From Nissolia schottii (Eukaryota; Streptophyta; Magnoliopsida; Fabales; Fabaceae): 64,000 bases of DNA. The DNA is taken from assembly GCA_003254905.1 (NCBI GenBank), contig QANU01056703.1, positions 455,166 through 519,165 on the forward strand. The letters are read 5' to 3'. The notes beneath the pieces are model-generated. The model was not told where the DNA came from and did not search any database. It saw only the letters and a program-made list of their open reading frames with translations. This document shows positions 18,601 through 30,600 of this stretch, piece after piece. The position numbers were made by a program, and so were the translations under genes. Within the stretch, counting starts at the first letter, position 1; each line of letters starts with the position of its first letter.

Positions 18601-21600
18601 ATAGTGTGTGCGTCAATATTTGTATAGTTAGTTATTGCAGTGTTTTCATTTACCTTTGTGTGCTTTCAGATTTGTATATGTCATATCAGTACTCTATATG
18701 TATACATGTATTATTCAGTCATTGCTTTGGTGTTAATTGTTAATATATGATTAACCATGTTTCAGTATATGCTATGTGGTGTGGTACTGTGGTGCCCATT
18801 CAGAACTCACCTCTCATCTATTTGTTTCAGAGATATGAGGACCGTGGAGTTGATCCTTTAGTGTAGTGGTCGTACCAGTCTCCGAGTCAATAGTGAGCTC
18901 TGCTTCGTTGTTGAGTAATTAGTGTTATAGTTAGTAGTTACTCCAATGAGTCACATGCAAGGTCTTCGGACATTACGCTCAGTTAGAATTAAGTATCATA
19001 ATTTGTATTCAATTATGCTTGTAAAACAATTATCACGCTTCAATTGAGAAACAATTTTGAAATACAGTTAATTTAGTTATATCCTCATGCATGCTCACGT
19101 TTTACCATGTTTAGAGGCTTCCCTTATGTGCCGGCCTCGACTTTTGGGTCGTGACAATATCATCCCGAGGTAACAAATTAAAAACTAAAAGTAGCCTAAC
19201 CTAAGACAGGCATAGGCAAATGAAAACTAAAGTATTTACCATTGGAACTTCAATCAGTGTATGGTTGGAATCTTTGCAGAAACTTTCCACTCCATCATTG
19301 CTAAACCAGCGATCTCTTTGGCCCCAACATATTGCTGTTTGAACTTTCCAATTTGTGTCCTTAAGTATTGTCTGCATATCCTCCACATACCTCTGAAGAA
19401 ATAGTGAATCAACAAACGCAAATCTTATCAATTCACAATAATAATAATAATAATAATAATCATAAAACATTGCTTTATTTTTGTAGTATATGTATTAAGA
19501 ATGTTAATTATCACTCTTGGGGTTTCCTAAGGCATAAGAAAAGCTTGAGAAAACATAGTAGACAGTGCAGCACAATATTCTGTAATATCTCTATAAAAGA
19601 ACAGTTTAACCAACATAACACCTCTACCATAAGCAAAGATCTTGAGTTCAAATCCTAGTGCTCTTTCATGAGTAAATTGTTTTCAAGTACTAATGTAAGT
19701 CATCGCTAAGGCTTATGGCATGCTCTAGCCTTGACCTTTGAAGGAGCCAACCGCCCCCTCGCTTCTCTTCCTCAAAAAATGAACACCACCATAGAACTGG
19801 CTTCACTCAGTTTATCATAAAAATAAAAAAAAGACATTTTTCTTTCATATATACATTATAAAAACAGTCCAGAACAATATAACTAGCCAATAAGAGCAAA
19901 ATAGGGAGAACTATGGTTATTAAACTCTAGAGTTAACTCTTAAACTCTTAAGAGTTTAAGATTCTACCACATTAGAATGATTTAACTCTCATGTAAACTC
20001 TTTTTTTGTGTAAAATTGTACAAGTTTAAGTAAACTCAATAAAAATCGATTGCAAGTTTGAGTTTACGAGTTTACAATTTGAAATTAATACTTTATTTTT
20101 CCTCAAAATGTACATATTTGGTAACTTTTGTTGGATACTTAGTTTACTTGTTTATGTTAAACAATATCAATTCAGTTTATTAAGTTAATTGTATATATTT
20201 ATCATAATTGAGTTATGTTTTATTGAGCTAAAAAGTAATACGTGCGCAGAATAAAGTATGACATAACAATTACGCCATGAATTAAGGTATTTTTTATGAT
20301 ATTTCTTTCATTTGTTTTATTATAAAGTTGAATTGGTCAATATCAATTATAAATATGACATTTAATCATGTTTAGTTACTAATTATATTGCTTACATAAT
20401 ATATTTTTTACATATGTAAACTCTCACGAGTTTACGGTTCGAGTTTACGTTTCATGAGTTTACTTAAATTCTCGAGTTTAACAACTTTGGGAAGAACAAT
20501 GCTTATGTCCTATAGGTTGCAAGGTGCATATATTTTCTAAAAGTGAACTAGGAAAAAAAAAAATACAAAACCTTTTGTACCCTACATCGAGAAGAAATAA
20601 TAGAAGTATTGCATCAACAATACTTTATACTTGCAAACAAATTACCTTGATTGAAGAGAACACTAAGAATATCAGCTAGGTTTTATTATGGCAGTAGGGA
20701 AGTGGTTTATCAATTCCCATTCAGGTGAGGCATATCAATATACAATCTGCCAAATGAGAGAACATCACATGTGAAGCATGGACTAAGGTCTACACACCAG
20801 TAAATTCATGAAATTAACTACAGGCCAGGTATCATTCAACAGTATGTAAAGTCGAGACCAGTTGGTCAAATTGGCTCTTATAACACAAAGTATTGAGTGC
20901 TCATTGAGCACCAACTAGGATTGTACTTTACCACCCCATAATGAAGTGATCAAATAAAATTATGTTAGTGGTCAGTCGTACAACCAATTAAAGTTGAAAT
21001 GTTACTCTATTATTGGATAAAGCATAATCCACCTATTTCTCCATAAGCAACCAATAATTTCTCCCAACGCCAAATTAAAATGTACAGAAATGGTACTTCA
21101 AGTATTACATTTTAAGGTGATGAACTGAGATGTGTTTTATTTTCTGATATTCCTTGCTAGTTTTTTCCTTAGTATAGCAATCATTCAGTGATGATGCCTA
21201 GAGTGGTTTTGGGAAGAGTTGGCAGAAATGGACTAGTGAGTGTCTTCATTGACAACTAAGTGGTAGAAATCTTAAGTGTTAACAAATATAAGAAAAATTA
21301 AGTATATATCATCTTGATACACAAATAGAAATTTATTGCTCTTAGAGATTGTTGGTGATAGATGAAACAATGAATTCAGAGCAAACAACGAAAGAAACGC
21401 AAAACGACACAGAAATTTGTTCACACAGCTGAACTCCACCTTGCTCAACAACCAACTCCTTAACTAGCCCTATAACCCATAATGCTTCCTTTGAAGCTTC
21501 AGCTACTGCCATGTACTCCGCTTTAGTTGTAGACATCGCCACTAGAGGCTGAACTGACGACTTCTAGCAAATTGGTCCACCTGCAAGTGTAAAGACATAC

Positions 21601-24600
21601 CCTGTAGTAGACCTCCTGTCATCTAGATCACCTGCATCGACATATACCACAACTATTGGAACATGTGTTCCCCGCTGAACATGATAACCCTTCAAGTATC
21701 TCAAGATCCATATGATTGCCTCCCAATGCTGTTTTCGTGGCTTGGATTTGAACTTGCACACTTGACTAACAGCATGTGCCAAGTCCAGTCTTGTACAAAT
21801 CATAGCACACATCAAACAGCCAACAACTTGAAATGATTGGCCGGTGGAGTGCTTACTGGCTTCGCTTTGCTCACGTCAAATTTGTGCAGGACACCTTCAA
21901 CATAGCTCTTCTGAGATAGCCATAGCTTCCTAGCTCCTCTGTCCCTATGAATTTCCATCCCAAGAATCTTCTTGGCAGCTCCCAGATCCTTCATATCAAA
22001 TTCCTTACCCAGCATGATCTTCAAATCATTTACATCATGTAAATGATTAGCAGCAATCAGCATATCATCAACATACAGTAGCAGAAAAATATTAGAGTCA
22101 TCATGAAGGCTCCTCATATACACAAAACAGTCATTCTCACATCTTCTATACCTATTCTTCAGCATGTAGGAGTCAAACCGCTTGTACCATTGCCTCGGTG
22201 ATTGTTTTAAACCATACAAGGACCTTTACAACTTGCAAACAAGTCCCTGCCTAGTGTCACTGAACCCCTCTATTTGCTCCATATAAATCTGTTCGTCTAA
22301 ATTCCCATGGAGGAAAGCTATCTTGACATCCATCTGCTCCAAGTGCATATCTCTACTGGCTACCAAAACCAATATTGCCCGGATAGAAGTGTGTCTTACC
22401 ACTGGACTGAAGATCTCATCATAATCAATAGCCTTTTGCTACAAGTCAAGCCTTGAACTTTTCCCCTTCTTTTTCTGATACTGCTGGCTTCTTCTTGTAG
22501 ACCCACTTGCAACCAATAGCCTTTTTTCTAGGCGGTAGCTGAACGACATCCCATGTCTCATTCTTCTTTAGTGACTCCATCTCCTCCACCATAGCACCCA
22601 TCCATCTATCCTTTTCCAGGCTAGACATTGCCTCACAAAAAGTGGAAGGATCTCCTGCACTAGTAAGAAAGGCATCAGTAGCAAAATCCTCAAACTCATA
22701 CCTAGTTGGAGGTGTAATACGACGCGCTCCCTGTCACAAACAAAATTGTACTCGTGTACTCCACCGAATCTGGCACCCCGTGTGCATAGTGCTTGGTTCA
22801 TCTTGTGGTTGTTGTTCTACAAGCGGACTGGGGCTCACAAATGGCCCATCAAGCTCCACCTAAATCCCGTACATCTGACATCTGTAGCTTGATCAACATG
22901 GACTGTTCATCAAACACAACTGACACAACTGACATCTGTAGCTTGATCAACATGGACTGTTCATCAAACACAACATTCCTGCTGACCACAATCTTTCATT
23001 TCACAGGATCCCACAACCTGAACCCCTTCACACCTTTATGATATCCAATAAAGACACATTCTTGTGACTTGGGATCAAGCTTTGATCTATCCTCACTAGA
23101 AATATGTGCATATGCAGGGCAACCAAAAATCCACAAATTATTGAGATCAATAGAATTACCTGTCCACACCTCTTCTGCAACCTTGCCATCCAATGGAGCC
23201 CGGGGCGATCTGTTGACCAAATAGCAAGCCATATCAATAGCTGCTGCCCAAAAACCTTTTGAAAGACCAGCAATCAAACGAAGGTCACATAATACCTGCA
23301 ACCCCCAATGGAGGGCATTTTCGTTGGCCCCCAAACATCAGAATGGACATAGTCTAGGATTCCCTTTGTTTTATTCTTGCCGGTCTTGAAACTCACCCTA
23401 CATTGTTTCCCAAAAATATAATATTTGCACAATTCAATTGTCTGCATACTCCCTCCAACTAGTTCCTCTTATGCAGTTCCATCATACCTTTTTCACCGAT
23501 ATGACATAAGCGTATATGCCATAGTTTGGTTGCATCATTAGTAGTTTCAACCGATGCGGCATCACCCACAACTGTGTGCCCCAACAACTTGTAAATATTC
23601 CCTGCAGTCCTCTTTGCTGTCATCATAGTCATTGCACCCTTGCTCACATTCAGAATATCCCTATCTCCATCAGACAGGAATGAGTAACCATTCGCTTGGA
23701 GAGTTCCAAGAGATATTAAATTCTTCTCCAATTCAGGAACTAAACACACCTCACCCAATACAAGCACACTACCATTAACCAATGCAATTTTAATTTGCCA
23801 AATTACATTGATTTGACAAGACTTATCATCACCTAAATGGACAACACCAAAATCACCTGACCTGAATGACATAAACCAGTCCTGATGCGGCGTCATATGG
23901 TAAGAGCACCCAGAATCAAGAATCCATGCCTAGGTGCACTTTGCAGATGAAACGCAAAGCAAATCATCGGCACTGCAAGAACCATCAGACTGAACCACAT
24001 TTGCTAAATTACTGCCACCACCTCTGTTGGGACAGTCCTTCTAATGACCAACATGTTTACAATGGTAACACTCTGATGTCGAGGAAATGGTTCAAAAGGA
24101 AGTGAGGAAAAAGGGTCAAAACCACAAAGTTAAGGTTCTGAAGGCTGAGCGGCCAAGGTGGTCTGCTGAGCAGCCTGAGTTGTTTAGGAACCCTAACTTG
24201 AGACAAGTTACGCGGTGGAGGAATCTCAGGTACAGGGCGCTGAGTGGCTTGCATCTTGAGTCCCATGCAAACTTGGATAAGGATGGCTCAGAACCCTAAC
24301 CGTACTCTGAGGGCACTGAGCTGTCTGATGACTTTAGGGTACTAACTAGTCTCGCCTAAGTGGCTAAGAGTCCTAACACGAGCTCCACAGGGTCCACATC
24401 ATTCAATCAATACTACTTTATTCCTGTGTATGAACGATAACACAAGGCATGAATTCTTGTACTGAGATGTATGCATCATGTGGGCTCGGTTGTTACTAGG
24501 ATTTAGGAAAACCGTAGATAACTAGTATTGAATCACTTAATGCCTTAAGACCATAACTGAATTCTAGGAAATCAGTAATCTCTTAAGAAGGCCCGACCAC

Positions 24601-27600
24601 CAAGGGTTGGTGTACCTTAAAGAAAGGACATAGTTATATAATAGGAAATCCCCTCTCTTGGCACGTCATACCTGACAAGCCCCTTGCCAGTCGAACAAGA
24701 AGGACTGGTTTAAGATTATGAAACGCAGGCATAGACTTGAACACAGGCTTCGTCCTGGATACAAGAAAGAAAAGAAAGAAAGTAACGAACGAGCTTATAC
24801 ATCATGACGTCAAAAGGAAAATATGTCCCCAAGTGTGGACATAAAGAAAAAGTTTAAAGTAACGAGCCCACTCCTGGTGTCACCGCAAGGGTGGACCCCC
24901 TCACCATTCTGCAAGGAAAATGGTTAATTCCCTACCCCACTCGATGAAGTATGTCATCATGTATTCGTGGTTAGCTACCACTCAGGAAAGAGCGCAGCCT
25001 GGTCGACAGGGATACGGAAACAGAAGTAGGTTGTAGTTGTAAGGAGACGACGGTCCCACGGACTACATAGGAGAATGATGGGCACAAAATAGCGACAAGG
25101 ACGCAGCCCTAAGACGCGTAAAATAACCCTCGATTCCCTCATGCATATGATATGTGACGTACATGTAAGTATGTTATGTATGTATGTAAGTATGTATAAC
25201 CTGCAAGTACTGTCAAGGGAACCCTCGAGACGGCTTAGGTGAAGTACTTTCAGCGAATAAAGTAACGACTCCCTAGGTAATGTAAAGATTAGAGATACCT
25301 AGTCACCTAGTAAAGTAGGTAAAGCTGCTCTGGACTAGGACAAGATAAAATAAGAAGTAAGAGAAGATATCATGCAAGACACTTAGAGACCTCCAGAGCG
25401 GCCTGGCTCCTATATGAGTTAATCCAAGATCAGTCCACGCTTAGCGGGTTTCCACTAAGGGCGTACCGTTCTCATCCCCACTCGTTTACGATGCCAGATG
25501 AATTCAACGAGTATCCCACCGATGAGGTGGACAATGCTGTTGAACAGGATTAGGCAACGGGACCCCGACACTGGGGTTGTCACGGAGACCTGTACCTATT
25601 CCTCACTAGAATGCCCACACCCCCCTATCGTCAGCGCCCGCACCCTCCTCCAGGCAACCTGTCAGTCACGGCTCTTCACCTGCCACACCGATCCTCATAG
25701 ATATTGAAGAGGAAGAACTCTTGTCGTACGACAAGGACGTGGAGATTGATCCTAACTCGTGGCCGCCTCATCCTTGGCAACACTTCAATCCCCAGGGGGC
25801 GAGGAAGCCAGTCAACCAGCTCTTCTGCCGCCAGTTCGCCCTTCGTACCCACGATGCGGAGGCAGGACCATCAACGGTACGCCGGGATTGGCCCGTCACC
25901 CCAGAAACCTCTGCAGAGGGGGAGCGGGGAAACGATTCCTCTACTCCGGAATCCCTGCAGCAGCCAGGGAGGACACAGCGGACGAGGACCCTATGAGGAC
26001 GGACTCGAAGAAAGAAGGCCCGGATGAGGACCCGGATCTGGACTCAGAGGAATGAGGCTAGGGCACTAGCACAACCCACCTAATCTCCAATGATGTTTTG
26101 TTAGCCTTAGATTTTGTTTCTGTTCTGACTAACAATATATGTACAATAACTCGTGTGCATAATGTATGTAAGCTAAGACCTATGTACAGTCACTTATATA
26201 TGTAATCCTTGTGAATTAAATGTGGATGGACCCTTGTGATGAATGCTCTGTGTAGTCGCATGCCAACTCTACTGTAGCTAATCTATTTGTATTCCATACG
26301 TACCAAGCGTACTATATAACTCATCTCACGCAAGGCTCATAATTTTAGGATAAGCAAAACAAGTTACGAAAATTTCGAATGGGTCCATATTTAGAGTAAA
26401 GAACTATTTTCAAAGGTAATTCAGGGTTATAAGCATTCTCACCCAGCAGATGACAACCTAATAAGCAGGGTCTATGACAAGCGGGATGTTACACCTCCTT
26501 CGGAGTCGTCAGGTATAGGATGTGATTCAAGTCGTCGGTGACGCAAAGTCTTATCAATCTCGCGGCCTTCGCTTGCATCTCCGCCCAGTCTGAAACGGTG
26601 ACATCCGCAGGTTTCTTGTCCCGCAACGCCTTCTGTAACCCCTGTTGCACCAACAGATCCTTGATCCGTACCTTCCACAATCCGAAATTGTCGGTCCCAT
26701 CGAACTGCGTCACGTCAAATTTCGGCCCTACGGAATTGGACGTCATCTGATACCAATTTGGTGATAGATGAAACAATGCTTTTAGAGAAAACAACGAAAG
26801 AAACGCAAAACGACATAGAAATTTGTTCACGCAGTTCACCCAAAATTGGCTACGTCTGCGACTGTAGAGCAGCTACAGTTCCTTCTTATTGAATCAGTTT
26901 TTGGATGCAGAAACAATAAGATACAAGGTTAGTCTTCAGTCCTAGGTTACAATTTCCATAAGTAACTATTTATAGGGTAGCAACCAAACCCGATGAAATA
27001 CCCAAAAAAACCCCAAACTTAGAAAATTAGCCACAATTCTCAATAGAGATGAATGCCTTCTTCATTCATGAAATTGTTGGTAACATCAAACTGAAATTAT
27101 TGCTAAAACAATAAAATAAACTACAAACATGTTCCAAATAGAGAGACAAATCGAATGACATACGTATTAACCATATTCTCAATATATATGAGATACACGG
27201 CAAGCAATGGAACCTTTTTTTTTTGTGGTAATAGTCGGAGGCTATTTTATTACTCAAAAATCAAAATGGGCAAGGATCACTATTACAGAGTTCCTCACGC
27301 CACCGAGAAAACAAACTCGGCAAAGTAGAGTAGGCCACATTAAAAACCCCAGGGAAACCCATTGGGACAAATCCTCGCTTTTTTAGAGAGAAAGGCGCAC
27401 CATCCCTCCCAATGTAAGGCAAAATACAAAATAGAGAATAGCTCAACAAAGAGCAAGCAATGGAACTGATCTAATATATTTGCAATAAAGATAATTGTTC
27501 ACCTTGAGGTCTTTCTTCATGGTTCTGCTAATTGCATTTAGTGCAAAGCCTGAGGAACCAGAAGTGAGATAAGGTCTTCTATAGACCATTGCATCTTCTT

Positions 27601-30600
27601 CTTTCATTTTATAAGGGCCACAGCTTGTCAAAGCTTTGTCACTGGCTCTTAATGGATCCTATCCACACAGAAGAGAAACATATTATGCGGAACCTTTAGG
27701 GACCAAACTATGAATTGCATTATGGTGTATGTGTGTGTGAATATACAAACACAAATGTATGTATACATGTGTGCGTGCATGCATGTATGTATGTATGCGT
27801 GCGTGCGTGCGTGCGTGTATGTATGCAATGTATGTATGAAAGAATGGAAAGTACATATTTTTATTAGAACATGAAAAGGATTATGAACATTTTATACCTG
27901 TGAAAATATTTCACCTAGCAGAAAGTTGCTGAAAATGGACAATGTTGGAGGAAGCTTGGCATGTTGGGCTGTTAGCTTATAAAATAAGAAAGAGAAACTG
28001 AAGTTATTAATAGTTAAGAAGTGTTTACTGCTAAGGTTATGATCATGGATTGAGTGATTAGTTGCTGTTAATTACAAGACTGATTGGGGGCTGACTAATA
28101 AACAGAACATGCTTGTAATATTTCTCCAGTTGTGGCAATTTAAACAGTGCCTAAACCTACAGACTTTATTGTCTTCATCTATCTATAACTTTATTCTAGA
28201 ACCTAATTTTCTCACTTCAATAACTTGGAATAAAGAGAGACGACCAAAAGCGATATAAATTGACATTAAACATTCTCAAATTATATTATGTCTGATTTTA
28301 TCCACTTAAATTGGGTAAAAATAACTTAGCAAGAGGCATGGCAATGTTAAAGTCGCCATTCATCCATCTACAAATCTATCATAAGTCAATTTTAATCCTG
28401 AAATTCATACTCACATTAAAGAACAAAAAGAAAAATGTACGGAGGTCAATTAACGGAACAAAACATGGCACCACCAATTCAGAATATGAAGAAAACTGAA
28501 GTTGAATGGCAATCAGGGAAAATTCTGTATTTTATTGACGATGCCTGTGGTAGGATGAGTTTTGAAAGAAATAACTTGATGAGTAAAATAAACTTACAGG
28601 TGGATTAAGGAGTATTAAGTTGTTGACCTTTTCCTGATGGCAGCTGGCATACTTAACTACAACTGGTGCAAAATATCCCTGGGAACAAAGAAGAATAAGG
28701 AACATCCTATAATTTGTAAAATTAAAGATAATTTTAGCTGGTAGATCCATCCTTCTTATCAGCGGCAAACTTACCTGAACAACAAGTGAGACTTCAGTAA
28801 GAGCTAATTCATCAATAAGTGACTCCAATGATGACACATATTCTGCAGGGAAGAAGAATAGAATTTTTGCCACCCCCTTTTGTTTCAAAACAAGAATAGA
28901 TTTCTTGGGTCACTAAAACTAATTACCATCCAGCGTGTAGTCAAACCCATATCTGGGTTGAGGCTTATCAGAAAACCCAAATCCTGAAAGAGGAGAATAA
29001 ATGGAATGAATTTTCCAATCCAGCAATGGTAATTGGTGAATTAATAAATTTTTAAATGTTATAGTAAAATAATTACAAAAACAAAATAATGCAAATCATG
29101 AACCAATCACATGCATAAATTTATTTAGCAAACTTTTTTATCAGATACCAGTCATTACAGACAAATGGAAGCACGGATCTACTAAGATATAAACAAAAGG
29201 CATTATCATTAAAACTAAAACAGCCAACTTGAACAAAAAAAAAATGTAAGCAGAAAGTTATCCCTAAAAAGTGTTTTTGAAAAGAGATTGCACTAGTTGT
29301 GATTAACAGGAAAATCTACAAGTATAACAACAAAAGGTTGGTCTAGTGTGGCATTTTAAAAATTCTTTGATGATACTTAAACTACTGATAGGATTTGGGC
29401 CTGAGTAACGGATCTTGGTAATTTCTTTTTCGTCATGATGGGCCTTAGTAATTAGGAAAAATAATTAGTTAGTTAGTAAGAAAAAAGTATGAGACTTTTA
29501 GAGATAAGTACAGCATCAGTTGAGAAATTAGGAGATGAGAGACTTGGAGAGCAAGAGATCTCTCGAATATCCCTGTACTGTTGTATTTTCAGTAGCAACA
29601 ATACACACTTCTTGAGTTTTCTTACATCTTCTGAACCAGTTCCATCACATACATTCATTTGGTTCATATGAATGGAAAAGCCATAAAATAAGAAATGACA
29701 TAGGTCACAATGTCACAATAAAGAACAACAACTATAATAATAAAATGAGCAATTACAGATCCAAAAAATTATGATCTTACCTAACCAGTCAAAAGCTATA
29801 GCATGATAGTCCTTGGAGAGTACTGGAAGAACTTTGCGATAAGAATATGCCTGGCAGAGTCATAAATTTGCCAGTAAAATTGTTGTTTCTCTGTATATCT
29901 TACATATGTGGGACAAAGCTATTCAGAATATATTAGAAATAACTTAGGGTATCTACAAAATATATTGCAGAATCAATCAGTCATTGAATTGATGAAGCAA
30001 CCCTAGGAGTTGTTTCCTATTTAATATGTTTCATTTTTCTCCCTTATTTTATATAGGATTAGTTATCATATGTTATTAATAGGCTTGGGGTTGTACTAAT
30101 AAAGTTGCACTACTACTTGACCTAATTGTTAGTATAAATAGGACCATTGGATCAGTATGTCTTATCACATTACATACCAAAACAGACTAATGTTCTATTA
30201 TACTTTCAGTTCTCTCTTTTCCCCTTGCCCTACCTAACCCCGTAATTTCAATGAGACACGGTCCTCTCTACAGCTAGTGAGTTTCCAAAAATCTGCAATT
30301 CCACTATGACAATGTCTTTAACCTTAAGATTCTTTTCTTCTCATCCTGCTAACAATCATTTAGACATTAACATCTCTTCTCTTCTAAACGTCAATGATTC
30401 TGGCAGAGTTGCAGAGACATCTCTTCTTGCCAACGATCATCCTAACAGTGAGTTTTCCACTTACTTTCATGCTACGTTGCTAATGGTGACTCCTCTTCCC
30501 ATCAGCAATCATTCTGATAATGCTCGAGTAGAAGAGCTAATCAAGAACTAGTTATAAAGCAAATCAACAGCTATAAACTACAGTCATAACTATAGTTGAG

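Larger units (their letters stand above)
21353..27072 (-). mobile_element. Defective Ty1/copia retrotransposon with nested insertion
   Basis: Read on minus: a 5' LTR (27072 to 26759, ending CTATCACCA), a tRNA-Met-type primer site (TGGTATCAG, 26755-26747), a gag N-terminal region (26740-26490, FDVTQFDGTDNFGLWKVRI), then an interruption (24074-26493). The element resumes with a CCHC knuckle (CYHCKHVGH, ~24060), protease (WILDSGCSYHMT, ~23920), GAG-pre-integrase (LWHIRLCHIGEKGMMELH, ~23530), and integrase core and C-terminus (23334-22996). Reverse transcriptase follows (22628-21812, with MYGLKQSPRQWYKRF and LLLYVDDMLIAA), then RNase H (21815-21430, MSTTKAEYMA). RNase H is cut off and fused directly to the last ~85 bp of the 3' LTR. 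Several stops and frameshifts interrupt the polyprotein. A possible target duplication ATTGT lies at 21348-21352 and 27073-27077, although the outer LTR end is not a canonical TG. It lies in intron 11 of the hydrolase gene, same strand. Confidence 0.85.

Noticed and set aside
25498..26055. GC-rich overlapping open frames considered as a host gene
   Set aside because: They lie inside a nested mobile insertion, have no splice or domain support, and the frames change along the stretch.
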